The notes below the pieces were generated by a model. It was not told the DNA's origin, made no database searches, and was given only the letters and a program-made list of their open reading frames with translations. Shown here piece after piece: positions 36,296-44,768 of a DNA stretch of 59,275 nt (position 1 is its first letter; each line of letters starts with the position of its first letter). Source of the stretch: an uncultured Lactobacillus sp. GTDB taxonomy: Bacteria; Bacillota; Bacilli; Lactobacillales; Lactobacillaceae. A program made the position numbers and the translations under genes. The stretch lies in assembly GCA_947641735.1 (NCBI GenBank), contig CANRQR010000005.1, positions 1 through 59,275 of the forward strand, in the 5' to 3' direction.

Positions 36296-36502
36296 CTATT
36301 TGTTATGCTTTAAAACTGCCAGCCAAATTAGATAACCTATTAAAATGATTAATCCAAATACTCCCCAGATAATCAAAGTAATATTTCTCATTTCAGGCGT
36401 TTGTACTATACCCGCGCCGTCAACTTTTCTAATACAAATAAATACACTAATAACTACATATAAAAGTAAGACAATACCTCCACTAATTTTCCATGCTTTC
36501 AT
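36296..36502 (-). CDS. small two-helix membrane protein
   Basis: The 68-residue protein has two hydrophobic segments (about residues 7-23 and 43-64) joined by a short polar loop and a basic C-terminus. I do not recognise it. It lies six bases after the DUF6176 gene and just before the phosphatase gene. Confidence 0.6.
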   Translation of the reverse strand: MKAWKISGGIVLLLYVVISVFICIRKVDGAGIVQTPEMRNITLIIWGVFGLIILIGYLIWLAVLKHNK

Positions 36503-36508
36503 TTAACA

Positions 36509-36868
36509 TTACTCACTCTTTTCCATTACTCTATCAATATTCGGTGCAATCAAACTCTCTTCCAATTCCATATCAACTGGCTTATACTCCATATCGATAC
36601 ATTCGTCCCAATACTCAAGATGTTTCTTATCAATATAGCTTTCTGATTCTTCAACGGCATTTCCGCCTTCGCCTTGAACTGAATACCAGTAAAAATATGT
36701 ATATCCATCTGGATTTTTTTCTTTGAACACACTCTCAATATACATCTTTTCACCAGCCATTGTGGCTACAGTATCAGCATGATGTTCACTTAAAAAATCC
36801 ATCCACTCTTGTGCTTTAGCTTCTTTCCCTTTTTTAATTCTAAAACGAGTAAGTTCTATCTTAGTCAT
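36509..36868 (-). CDS. DUF6176 family protein
   Basis: The 119-residue protein has the pattern FRIKKGKEAKAQEWMDFL, GEKMYIESVF and FYWYSVQGEGG, followed by a HLEYWDECID segment, which I associate with DUF6176. The role is unknown; the fold may be a ferredoxin-like dimer. It overlaps the MazG-like gene by eight bases. Confidence 0.72.
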   Translation of the reverse strand: MTKIELTRFRIKKGKEAKAQEWMDFLSEHHADTVATMAGEKMYIESVFKEKNPDGYTYFYWYSVQGEGGNAVEESESYIDKKHLEYWDECIDMEYKPVDMELEESLIAPNIDRVMEKSE

Positions 36869-37164
36869 CAGTACTTATCTTCTTTCCATGCACATATTTT
36901 CGTTTTGCATTAATCGCCATTTTCTTAACAATGTCTTCACCAAGATCATTCCCAAGCATTTCAGAAATTCCTAATAGAAAAATGGCCACATCAGCAAGCT
37001 CTTTATTGATATTTTCTTGGTCCTCTTTAAGCCAAGCTTGAAACAGTTCATTTACCTCGCCATACAACAAAAGAAGTTCAAACTTAACGTCAGTAGTATT
37101 AAAATTTATGTTTTCTCTTATTTTCAATAACGGCTTTTTGTAATTGTTTAGTATCAATAATCAT
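36861..37164 (-). pseudogene. MazG-like nucleotide pyrophosphohydrolase, frameshifted near codon 20
   Basis: The main frame carries YGEVNELFQAWLKE and KELADVAIFLLGI, the EExxE/ExxD metal motifs of MazG-like enzymes. The true start is probably ATG 37164 (MIIDTKQLQKAVIENKR) behind AAGG. That frame joins the main one if one A is removed from CATAAATTTT. The restored protein has 100 residues. The alternative TTG start at 37157 has no ribosome site and gives an atypical N-terminus. Confidence 0.75.
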
Positions 37165-37271
37165 AATTTCGAACCTTAATATTCACTATTAAATTTTTTC
37201 TCTACTACTTCTTTCACATTAGGATCAAGCAATAAAATAGAATTTAATTTTACATATATATCTTGCAATAA

Positions 37272-37994
37272 TTACTTCAAATTATTAAATCGATAGTATT
37301 CTAACAATTCATCTGAATAAGGATTAAGGTGAAATGATTCTATCCAATTAACAAAACTATCAGAATTAATCTTGTTTTCTTTAATACCATTTACAAATAC
37401 ATCAGCTAAACGATATTCTTCTCCATCAATAAAACGTTTATCAACCTTATTTAGCATCTTTTTCGTTGATGCTAATAAATCATCTACCATTTTTTGATCA
37501 AAATCATCACACAGTATGCTATCTGCTAATGCATCTGAGCAATGTGCTATTGCATGCACCCAACCATATTTTGGAGAGAAACCAGTAAAATCGTGTTTAT
37601 TAGCCAAATACTTGATTAAATCTTCAAATACTTGTTGCTCTTCATTCTTATTTAAAACCTGATAATAACGAGAATGTTTATCATTATTGGTTCGAATAAT
37701 TAAATCCCACAATAAACACGTAAAAAATCTAGTTAGCGTTGCTTCTTTGCCTTCATTAATTCGATAAAATAAAAGATCTTTGTTCTCTAGTTGAGCTATT
37801 AAAAATCTGGCTTGCTCCAAAGAAAATTTTTCTTTAAAAAATCCATAACCAAAACTATTGCATATCAGATCATCCCGAATTGAACCATCTGAATCTCCAA
37901 TATGATCAAATAACCATTTAATTTCTTCATCAGTATAAGTGGCTTTATCATCGACTAATTTTCTTTTTAATTCTTCGCTCTTCATCAATACCAC
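37272..37994 (-). CDS. DUF2785 family protein, probably shortened by a premature TAA
   Basis: The 240-residue protein starts at GTG behind AAAGG and has KYGWVHAIAHCSDALAD, typical of DUF2785, a helical family of unknown function. After TAA (37272-37274) the frame stays open for 32 codons (LLQDIYVKLNSILLLDP and so on) to 37176, 12 bases before the MazG start. That tail looks like protein, so the ancestral gene was probably 272 residues. Confidence 0.75.
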   Translation of the reverse strand: MVLMKSEELKRKLVDDKATYTDEEIKWLFDHIGDSDGSIRDDLICNSFGYGFFKEKFSLEQARFLIAQLENKDLLFYRINEGKEATLTRFFTCLLWDLIIRTNNDKHSRYYQVLNKNEEQQVFEDLIKYLANKHDFTGFSPKYGWVHAIAHCSDALADSILCDDFDQKMVDDLLASTKKMLNKVDKRFIDGEEYRLADVFVNGIKENKINSDSFVNWIESFHLNPYSDELLEYYRFNNLK

Positions 37995-38002
37995 ATTAAC
38001 CT

Positions 38003-38464
38003 TTATAAAAATATTTTATCTAACTCTAGTCTTAATTTTTGTTTTAACTCTTCAAGTTCGGCATTTTCTAACTCATTGTTAACACTATACATTTTTTCAC
38101 GAGGATACCACCAGACAGGTCCTTTTCCATGGTACCCATAATTCTCTAAATCACCTGAAACTCTTGGAAATAAATGCCAATGCAAATGTGAATCACCATT
38201 TCCCAATAACTCGTAATTCATTTTTTCGCATCTAACTGTCTTTGATACAGCTTCTCCGACTAATGACATTTCCTCTAAAAATTCAATTTTTTCATTTCCA
38301 TCTAACTTATATAATTCACCTACATGACTTTTATAAAGAAACAAAGTGTAGCCTTTAAAATGTTGATTGTCTCCTAAGACCACATAACCAGTTCTAAGTT
38401 CTTTTACGAAAAACTTATTTTGGTGTTTTTTGATCATCTCAATGCGATCACAAATCAAGCACAT
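38003..38464 (-). CDS. HIT family hydrolase
   Basis: The 153-residue histidine-triad protein has the HLHWHLFPR catalytic motif near residue 93 and an N-terminal CLICDR segment. It hydrolyses or transfers nucleoside monophosphates. It lies eight bases upstream of the DUF2785 gene. Confidence 0.9.
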   Translation of the reverse strand: MCLICDRIEMIKKHQNKFFVKELRTGYVVLGDNQHFKGYTLFLYKSHVGELYKLDGNEKIEFLEEMSLVGEAVSKTVRCEKMNYELLGNGDSHLHWHLFPRVSGDLENYGYHGKGPVWWYPREKMYSVNNELENAELEELKQKLRLELDKIFL

Positions 38465-38516
38465 ATTTTCCTCCAGAGTGTTAATTATTTAAATATCAAA
38501 GTCTTTTTTAAGGCAT

Positions 38517-38978
38517 TCATCTCAATTCCATCGTATCTTGTGAAAAAATAACTGGAAATTTATCCGACCATTTTTCAGTAACCGTCTTTACTGTTTTAAA
38601 GCCAAATTTCTCATATAGCGCCTTAGCTCGTTTATTGTTAGTAAATACATCTAATCGAATCGGTCGCTCTAATTCATCCAGTGCTTTTTGAATTAATGTA
38701 GTAGCTATACCTCTTCCTTGCCGTGAAGGATCAACATATACAAAGCTTAGATCTCCAGGACGAAATCCAACAAATCCAGCTAGTACGTCATCTTCAAATG
38801 CTAAATAGATCTTACATGATAGAAAATAATCTAAGTATGGCGCATCCTTTAATGGTAGAAAAACTTCTTCTAAATTTTCACTTTTAAGTTCTTGTCTTCG
38901 TGCACGATCCATCACCGAAGACAAATAGTCAAAATATTTTTGCTCATAAGATTTAATCTCTAGATTTATTTTTTTCAC
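38517..38978 (-). CDS. GNAT family N-acetyltransferase
   Basis: The 153-residue protein shows the motif A VDPSRQGRGIATTLIQKA and NKRAKALYEKFGF. It is the first gene of a minus-strand run and is divergent from the membrane protein gene at 39068. The substrate is unknown. Confidence 0.88.
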   Translation of the reverse strand: MKKINLEIKSYEQKYFDYLSSVMDRARRQELKSENLEEVFLPLKDAPYLDYFLSCKIYLAFEDDVLAGFVGFRPGDLSFVYVDPSRQGRGIATTLIQKALDELERPIRLDVFTNNKRAKALYEKFGFKTVKTVTEKWSDKFPVIFSQDTMELR

Positions 38979-39067
38979 CTAACTTCTATTTACACTCATT
39001 TTGTTTTTATTTATTATTAATCTATCATAATTTTATATTTTTACAATAATGACTTGGAGATGATTGA

Positions 39068-39523
39068 ATGAAAAATAGAGTTAAATATGTCCTTGCATTC
39101 GTTTTTTCAGTTTTTTGCATTGGTCTATTGATCTTTGCAGGATATTTACAAATTAGCGAACATAGATACAAAGGTCTCGGCTGGTATGCTTTAGCTATCA
39201 TAGTCTTACTTATTAGTGCTTTTCTTTACTTGAGCAATGCCATTAAAAATACTAGTATTGCTCACTTAGATAATGAAGAAAACAATGATCCTGATCTAAA
39301 GCTGCTAGAAACAAAATCAAAAGCAAAAGCCTTTGATATTATCAGTAACACCAGTTTTTGGTGTGGTCTTGTATTAATGATTGCCGCTTCAAGTCAATTG
39401 CAAGACACTCCACAATTTTCATACATTCTTTTCGCCATTTCTGGTACAACAACAGTAATTTGGCTAATCACAGTATTAGTTCAACTCTTTTATGTTTTTA
39501 AATTTGGAAAAAGGATTAGATGA
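39068..39523 (+). CDS. membrane protein, unknown function
   Basis: The 151-residue protein has four hydrophobic segments (about residues 7-27, 38-58, 94-108 and 117-143) with a polar, acidic loop between the second and third. It resembles small DUF3169-like membrane proteins, but I am not certain. GGAGATG precedes the ATG. The stop overlaps the next start as ATGA. Confidence 0.6.
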   Translation: MKNRVKYVLAFVFSVFCIGLLIFAGYLQISEHRYKGLGWYALAIIVLLISAFLYLSNAIKNTSIAHLDNEENNDPDLKLLETKSKAKAFDIISNTSFWCGLVLMIAASSQLQDTPQFSYILFAISGTTTVIWLITVLVQLFYVFKFGKRIR

Positions 39524-40077
39524 CACCAAAAAATAAATCATTAACTTTAAAACCATTTAGCTTACATCACTTAAATGATATTTGGCAAGACGGCTTCTCA
39601 ATCGATCATCCTGAATGGACTAAATATAATGCGCCATACTTTAATGATTATCAGAAATTCAGTGATTTTGAGTCATTCAAAGAAAGCACCATTGCTAAAT
39701 TTTTATTAAGTGAAGACTGTCGCTGTATTACAGTAAACAATCAACCAATTGGTATGGTTTCAAAAGATTGGATTGATAAACAAACACGCTGGCTTGAAAT
39801 TGGAATTGTGATCTATGACTCAAGCAAATGGAGTGGCGGATATGGCACAGCTGCCCTACAAATTTGGATTAATCACATTTTTCAAAATACTGACAAGCTG
39901 GAACATATCGGATTAACAACCTGGTCTGGTAATCCTTCGATGATGCACGTTGCAGAAAAGCTTGGCTTTCAAAAGGAAGCTCAAATTAGAAAAGTACGAT
40001 ATTACAATGGAAAATATTATGATTCCATGAAATATGGAATATTAAGGGATGAGTGGAAAAATGTCTGTAAAAATTAA
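39520..40077 (+). CDS. GNAT family N-acetyltransferase, RimJ/RimL type
   Basis: The 185-residue protein has the EIGIVIYDSSKWSGGYGTAAL cofactor region and NPSMMHVAEKLGFQKEA. YYNGKYYDSMKYGIL is typical of RimL-like proteins of lactobacilli. It is coupled to genes on both sides. Confidence 0.87.
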   Translation: MTPKNKSLTLKPFSLHHLNDIWQDGFSIDHPEWTKYNAPYFNDYQKFSDFESFKESTIAKFLLSEDCRCITVNNQPIGMVSKDWIDKQTRWLEIGIVIYDSSKWSGGYGTAALQIWINHIFQNTDKLEHIGLTTWSGNPSMMHVAEKLGFQKEAQIRKVRYYNGKYYDSMKYGILRDEWKNVCKN

Positions 40078-40777
40078 AAAGATTAAAAATAATCAATACA
40101 TTGTTCGTTGCGATGAACAAGACATAGGCACTATTACTACCTACCATAACGAATTTCATAATAAGTATCTTTACCTAAAATTTAACCTGACTAAGTATCC
40201 TACTTACTTCCCGTTTAATGAAATTAAACAAGCCGAAGGTCAATCCCTTCAAGTAATGACTGATTCGACTAATGCAGATTTAGTCAATTTATTGCTTAGA
40301 AATGGCCTTAAATGTAAACGTCATTGTTATACTCCAAAAGTAACTAAAAATGATTTGAAGATAAAACTAAACTCTAACTATTCTTTTTATCCCTTTGATA
40401 TTAACAATGAAAACTATGGAAAACTTTGTCATCTACTATATAAATATTATCAAGCAACGCATCAACCCGTCTCTCCGTTAACTGTTTCTGAGGATACTTT
40501 TGTTAAAGAAGTTCCTACCAAAACTGGCTACTATAATAGAAATGAAGAAGGTACAATTGAAAATTTCGTTTTTACTGAGAATAATGAAATTGCTTATATT
40601 TGTTCATTTAATGAAAAGTCATGTAATCTATTTATTCAAGCAGTTTTAAGCAAATTGTTCAATAAGTATTCCTCCATTTTCTTTGAAGCAGACGATACAG
40701 ATTGGGTAGCAAGTAGACTACTTAATTGTTTTAACGTTGACAAAGAAATTAGTTTTAATACTTATATTTATGAATAA
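40061..40777 (+). CDS. hypothetical protein
   Basis: The 238-residue protein starts at ATG 40061 (MSVKIKKIK) behind AGGGATGAG, overlapping the GNAT gene by 17 bases. The composition is soluble. A divergent acetyltransferase is possible because of its two-domain look and neighbours, but I see no clear acetyl-CoA motif. Confidence 0.55.
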   Translation: MSVKIKKIKNNQYIVRCDEQDIGTITTYHNEFHNKYLYLKFNLTKYPTYFPFNEIKQAEGQSLQVMTDSTNADLVNLLLRNGLKCKRHCYTPKVTKNDLKIKLNSNYSFYPFDINNENYGKLCHLLYKYYQATHQPVSPLTVSEDTFVKEVPTKTGYYNRNEEGTIENFVFTENNEIAYICSFNEKSCNLFIQAVLSKLFNKYSSIFFEADDTDWVASRLLNCFNVDKEISFNTYIYE

Positions 40778-40781
40778 CTAA

Positions 40782-40931
40782 CTATGCCAGAGTTTTGGAC
40801 TTATAATAATCTGGTTTCTTGCCAATCAATTCTAAAAATCGATGATATTGAGCGTCAATTTCAGCTACTACTTCATCTAAGTTAGTAAAATCTGGTTTGC
40901 CATTAGTAATATCAGTATGTATCCCGAAATC
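40782..40931 (-). pseudogene. YdjC/ChbG-like carbohydrate deacetylase remnant
   Basis: About 49 codons read DFGIHTDITNGKPDF and EIDAQYHRFLELIGKKPDYY, resembling the middle of YdjC-family deacetylases. Both ends are missing. It joins the end of the PTS IIA pseudogene, as in a fused or deleted sugar operon. Confidence 0.45.
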
Positions 40932-41372
40932 AATAATTGATGAGCAAATCCTTATCATAACCCTTAACCAGAATCACCATTACCGTATCATCAAGTTTAT
41001 TCTGCTTAAGTACATTATCGTCAACTGAAATCAATTTTTCTCCTTGATGAACATAATCACCTTGATTTATACAAGAAGTAAGCCTTTTCCTTTTAAGTCA
41101 ACAGTATCAATCCCAATATGAATTAAAATTTTCTGTCCTTCCCTATTTCTCAATCCTATGGCATGTTTGGTAGTAAGCAATGACATGACTTTTGCATCAG
41201 CTGGTGCATAAACATCAAAAGTTGAGCTTTGCACATTTGGTACAATTACGAACCCATCACCCATCATTTTTTTAGCAAAAACTGGGTCTTTTACTTTCTC
41301 TAATTCAATTAACTTTCCAGAAATCGGAGCAACAACATTTATCTTCTCTTTTTTCTTAAACAAACTAAACAT
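40930..41372 (-). pseudogene. PTS glucose-type EIIA protein, frameshifted
   Basis: From ATG 41372 (GAAAGG upstream) the protein has the EIIA-Glc core APISGKLIELE and ILIHIGIDTVDLKGKG, with the phosphorylatable His in HIGIDT. The frame then stops, but NQGDYVHQGEKLISVDDN follows in another frame. Adding one T in GGCTTACTT restores a 147-residue protein ending at 40930. The active site remains in the truncated form. Confidence 0.82.
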
Positions 41373-41556
41373 TTTTAACCTTTCTAGTTTGCTCAGCCAC
41401 AAAAAAACTCCTTGAAGCATCACAAACAAACCTAGAAATATCTCTATTTTTATTTATCGTTTGCGGTAATGCTTCAAAGAGTTACAATCAACGTTGCAAT
41501 TTGATATACAATTTGCATTTTTATAATAAAATAATTTTTTCTTTTGTAAAGTAGTT

Positions 41557-42233
41557 TCAGTAAAAATATTCTCCCACTTTAATAGCTTTACTACAATCCA
41601 CTTCTTTTAACTTCTTCCCCCAATTAGGTCGATTCGTATTTATATCCATTACTTCACGTAATCCCGGTGTTAATACTTGACTTTCTTCTTCCTGAGCCGA
41701 CATCTTTTTTATAATCTTATCGTCTTCGCCAGCCACTACTTTTGCTGAGAAGCTAGCATTAATTATCTGAGCTCTTCCAGCAGTAACTAAATCAGTATAG
41801 TTCAATGCATCTTCTGCATCGGCTTGATTCATTACATTCCCTACAATAATTAATTTGGTATCTTGTCCCATTACTGGTCTAACTAATTGGGCAAATGTTT
41901 TATTCGAATCTTTTGGTTTAGACTTATAATCTGGCAATGATAAATGAATATAATCAAAATCAAATTTATTTGTTAACTCATCAATTAACTTAGTAGCCTC
42001 ATGCCAAGTATAACCAACGTTATCTGGATTAATTTCTTCTGGACTAATTCGATAGCCAATAATGAAATTATCAAATGCATACTTTTTAACTACCCAAATA
42101 CTGCGTTAGCAACTGCCATTGGAAAGGCATCTGCCTCTCCCCACTTATCTTTATGTTGAACCATACGGTTACTAATTACAGCACCATGTTTAAAAGTCAC
42201 TTCATCTGATAATTTCTTCATTTTCTTGTCCAT
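41557..42233 (-). pseudogene. NADH:flavin oxidoreductase (old yellow enzyme family), deleted internally
   Basis: The 5' part encodes SDEVTFKHGAVISNRMVQ, the start of an old-yellow-enzyme protein, and then a stop. The 3' part (NFIIGYRISPEE, YIHLSLPDYKSK, LIIVGNVMNQADAE) is the C-terminal half in another frame. The middle, roughly 180 residues, is missing. It lies downstream of glycerate kinase on the same strand. Confidence 0.82.
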
Positions 42234-42307
42234 TTTTCTTACTTTTTATTAGTTTGAAATTTTAATTATAGTTCATCTTTTCACTAACGTAAAGTAAGAA
42301 AAATTAA

Positions 42308-43438
42308 TTAAAACTTAAGTAAGCGAACTATGTTTTCCATTGTGCGACTTACATTAACAGGACCATCTTCCAAGGCCTCTTCAAGGCTGCAAGCACCGGG
42401 AAGAATACCGAATATTGCAGTAAAACCTTCACTATATAAACTATCAATTCCTTTACCAAGATAGCCAGCTAAAGAAATTACTGGTTTATGATCTTTTTTA
42501 CCTAATTTTGCTACACCATATGGAGTTTTTCCAAATTTTGTTTGAAAATCAGTCCCGCCTTCTCCAGTAAAAACATAATCTGCAGTTTTAATCTTCTCAT
42601 CTAATTGCGTTACTTGAATTGCAATTTCAACACCTTGGTGCATTTCACAAGTAGTAAAAGCCATTAATCCTGCACCCAAACCACCGGCAGCACCTGCTCC
42701 TGACTTTTGCGTGATATCTTTGTTTAAATCTCTTTTAATTATTTGTGCATACTTATTTAAATTATTTTCAAGTTGTTTAACCATTTCTGGACTAGCGCCC
42801 TTTTGCGGTCCAAAGACATTTGAAGCTCCTTCTGGACCGATCAATGGGTTAGTTACATCACTCGCTATAATAATTTTTACATTCTTTAAACGCGGATCTA
42901 AGTTAGAAATATCAATTTTTGCTAACTTATCTAGATTTCCTCCGCCCCAAGGAATTTCTTGATTATTTTGATTTAATAAATGTGCACCAAGAGCCTGTGC
43001 CATGCCACTTCCACCATCATTAGTACTACTGCCGCCTAAACCAATAATAATTTCTTTTACTTGATTATCAAGTGCATCTTTAATTAATTCACCAGTTCCA
43101 TAAGTGGTAGTAATTAATGGATTGCGCTTGTCTGTAGGCACGATTTCTAAACCACTAGCTTTAGCCATTTCGATGACCGCAGTTTTTCCATCTCCTAATA
43201 AACCATAATAAGCCTCTATCTTATTTCCTAATGGTCCAGTAACTTCTACGACAATCTTTTTTCCATTAGTTGCATCTACTAAGGAATCGACTGTTCCTTC
43301 ACCGCCATCAGCCATTGGTACCTTAATTATTTCTGCATCTTCTTCTACTTTTCTAATTCCAATTTCCATGGCATCACATACTTCTTTAGCAGTCATACTT
43401 TCTTTAAAAGAATCCGGAGCTAATACATACTTAGTCAT
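42308..43438 (-). CDS. glycerate kinase
   Basis: The 376-residue protein belongs to the bacterial glycerate kinase family (GlxK/GarK). MTKYVLAPDSFKESMTA, MADGGEGTVD, IGLGGSSTNDGG and VFTGEGGTDFQT are its hallmarks. It phosphorylates glycerate to 2- or 3-phosphoglycerate. It is intact and of normal length, with permease debris upstream and an oxidoreductase remnant downstream. Confidence 0.93.
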   Translation of the reverse strand: MTKYVLAPDSFKESMTAKEVCDAMEIGIRKVEEDAEIIKVPMADGGEGTVDSLVDATNGKKIVVEVTGPLGNKIEAYYGLLGDGKTAVIEMAKASGLEIVPTDKRNPLITTTYGTGELIKDALDNQVKEIIIGLGGSSTNDGGSGMAQALGAHLLNQNNQEIPWGGGNLDKLAKIDISNLDPRLKNVKIIIASDVTNPLIGPEGASNVFGPQKGASPEMVKQLENNLNKYAQIIKRDLNKDITQKSGAGAAGGLGAGLMAFTTCEMHQGVEIAIQVTQLDEKIKTADYVFTGEGGTDFQTKFGKTPYGVAKLGKKDHKPVISLAGYLGKGIDSLYSEGFTAIFGILPGACSLEEALEDGPVNVSRTMENIVRLLKF

Positions 43439-43451
43439 TTCTATTTCTTAC

Positions 43452-43529
43452 CTACTTCAAAATAAATCCATATAAGATAGTTGCGACAATTGTCATTGTT
43501 AATCCTACAAGGAGAAAGTTAAAAAGTAA
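43452..43529 (-). pseudogene. C-terminal remnant of a membrane permease
   Basis: About 25 codons give NFLLVGLTMTIVATILYGF, a membrane helix ending just before glycerate kinase. It looks like the last helix of a permease whose remainder is deleted. The family is uncertain. Confidence 0.35.
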
Positions 43530-43538
43530 ATATCATAA

Positions 43539-43581
43539 CAAAAGCATTCTAAAATTCAATCAATAATTTCAGAATGCTTTT
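43539..43581 (-). terminator. terminator of the nitroreductase gene
   Basis: AAAGCATTCT (43541-43550) pairs with AGAATGCTTT (43571-43580) over a 20-base loop; on the minus strand TTTTGTT follows. Confidence 0.65.
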
Positions 43582-43584
43582 TAT

Positions 43585-44229
43585 CTATTCAAAATTTAAA
43601 ACATCATCAACAGGATATCGAACTGATTTCAATTCTTCTACACTAGTGTCTGGCTTGCCAATTGCAATTCCCATCACCGGAACATATTGTTCTGGATCAA
43701 GTCCCATCACACTAGCAGCTTTTTTAGCATCGTAACCTGCCATGGCATTGGTTTCATAGCCATGTGCTCTAGCAACTAGCATCAATTGCATTGCAGCAAG
43801 TGAAGAATCAACCATTGCATCAGCAGTAAGCATTGTCTTATCAGCATGTTCATACAATGGTAAGAAAGTATTGTAAATTTTATCTAATTCTTCCTTAGAA
43901 ATTCTTTTTTCTTCATACATATGGTCCCATAATGCACGATACTTTTTAAATGCTAAAGTATTGCCAAAAATTTGAATAATTGCACTTGAAGTATCAATTT
44001 GAGGATTATTGAATGGCATGTAAAATTCATGCAATTTCTTCTTTCCCTCATCAGTATCAACCACTACAAATTGCCAAGCTTGCAAATTACATGCAGATGG
44101 CGCAGTAATTGTTTCTTTAATCATTTCTCTAAGTTCTTCGCGAGGAATTTTTATATCCTTATCAAAGTGTCGAACTGAGTGGCGATTAAGCAATACATCC
44201 CCAAAATTATTATTTTCAAATTGAGTCAT
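43585..44229 (-). CDS. nitroreductase family protein
   Basis: This FMN-dependent oxidoreductase has LLNRHSVRHFD, TAPSACNLQAWQFVVV and GIAIGKPD. ATG 44229 follows AGGAGG by eight bases, giving 214 residues. A cre-like site overlaps its promoter region, so catabolite control is possible. The substrate is unknown. Confidence 0.9.
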   Translation of the reverse strand: MTQFENNNFGDVLLNRHSVRHFDKDIKIPREELREMIKETITAPSACNLQAWQFVVVDTDEGKKKLHEFYMPFNNPQIDTSSAIIQIFGNTLAFKKYRALWDHMYEEKRISKEELDKIYNTFLPLYEHADKTMLTADAMVDSSLAAMQLMLVARAHGYETNAMAGYDAKKAASVMGLDPEQYVPVMGIAIGKPDTSVEELKSVRYPVDDVLNFE

Positions 44230-44246
44230 CAAATTTACCTCCTATA

Positions 44247-44261
44247 TATTAGCGCTTACAT
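44247..44261 (-). promoter_or_regulatory. cre-like site upstream of the nitroreductase gene
   Basis: ATGTAAGCGCTAATA on the minus strand fits the CcpA consensus WTGNAANCGNWNNCA except for one base. It lies directly downstream of a GATAAT -10-like element and upstream of the ribosome site, a position expected for repression. Confidence 0.45.
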
Positions 44262-44326
44262 ATATTATCATAGACTAAAACTACGTGTGGTGCTAGTTAA
44301 ATCTCTCTAGACAATAAGCTAAATTA

Positions 44327-44760
44327 TTATGCAAGTATGGCAATTTCTAGGCGAACTTGAAATCCTGTTAGACTACGAGCTCGATTATTTTCAGCATTAT
44401 AATATGTTAAAAGTGAAAAATCACTTTCAGTTGTTCTACGAATAGCCATTAATAGATGATTATTGTGCTTCTTGGCCTCTGCCATATTCTTACGATAAGG
44501 CGTCGCCCATTTCTTTTAGCTGATTATGTGATCTTTTTACCTAAGTAGCCTTCATCTGCAAGGAGATAACGATTGCCTGAATGGGCGTTGCTCATTAACT
44601 CAACTGTTTCTTTAGCATCATGCACGGAAGCTTTAGTAACTACATAATCAAGAATGTAATCATCGCCACTGACAATTGCGTGTACTTTGAAGCCATAATA
44701 GTAAATCTTCTTAGTAGCTTTATACCCAATTGAACTTTTTTTATAACTAAAACGATTTAA
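44327..44760 (-). mobile_element. IS982-like transposase remnant
   Basis: The minus strand reads GYKATKKIYYYGFKVHAIV, VVTKASVHDAKETVELM and YLLADEGYLGKK, then after a frame change RRTTESDFSLLTYYNAE and LTGFQVRLEIAILA, as in IS982-family DDE transposases. The N-terminal part is gone and at least one frameshift is present. It ends next to the truncated 5' end of an aspartokinase gene. Confidence 0.75.
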
Positions 44761-44768
44761 CTAGCACT

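Noticed and set aside
41430-41556. Antiterminator or riboswitch upstream of the EIIA pseudogene
   Set aside because: The gap is AT-rich and shows no convincing paired elements or terminator.
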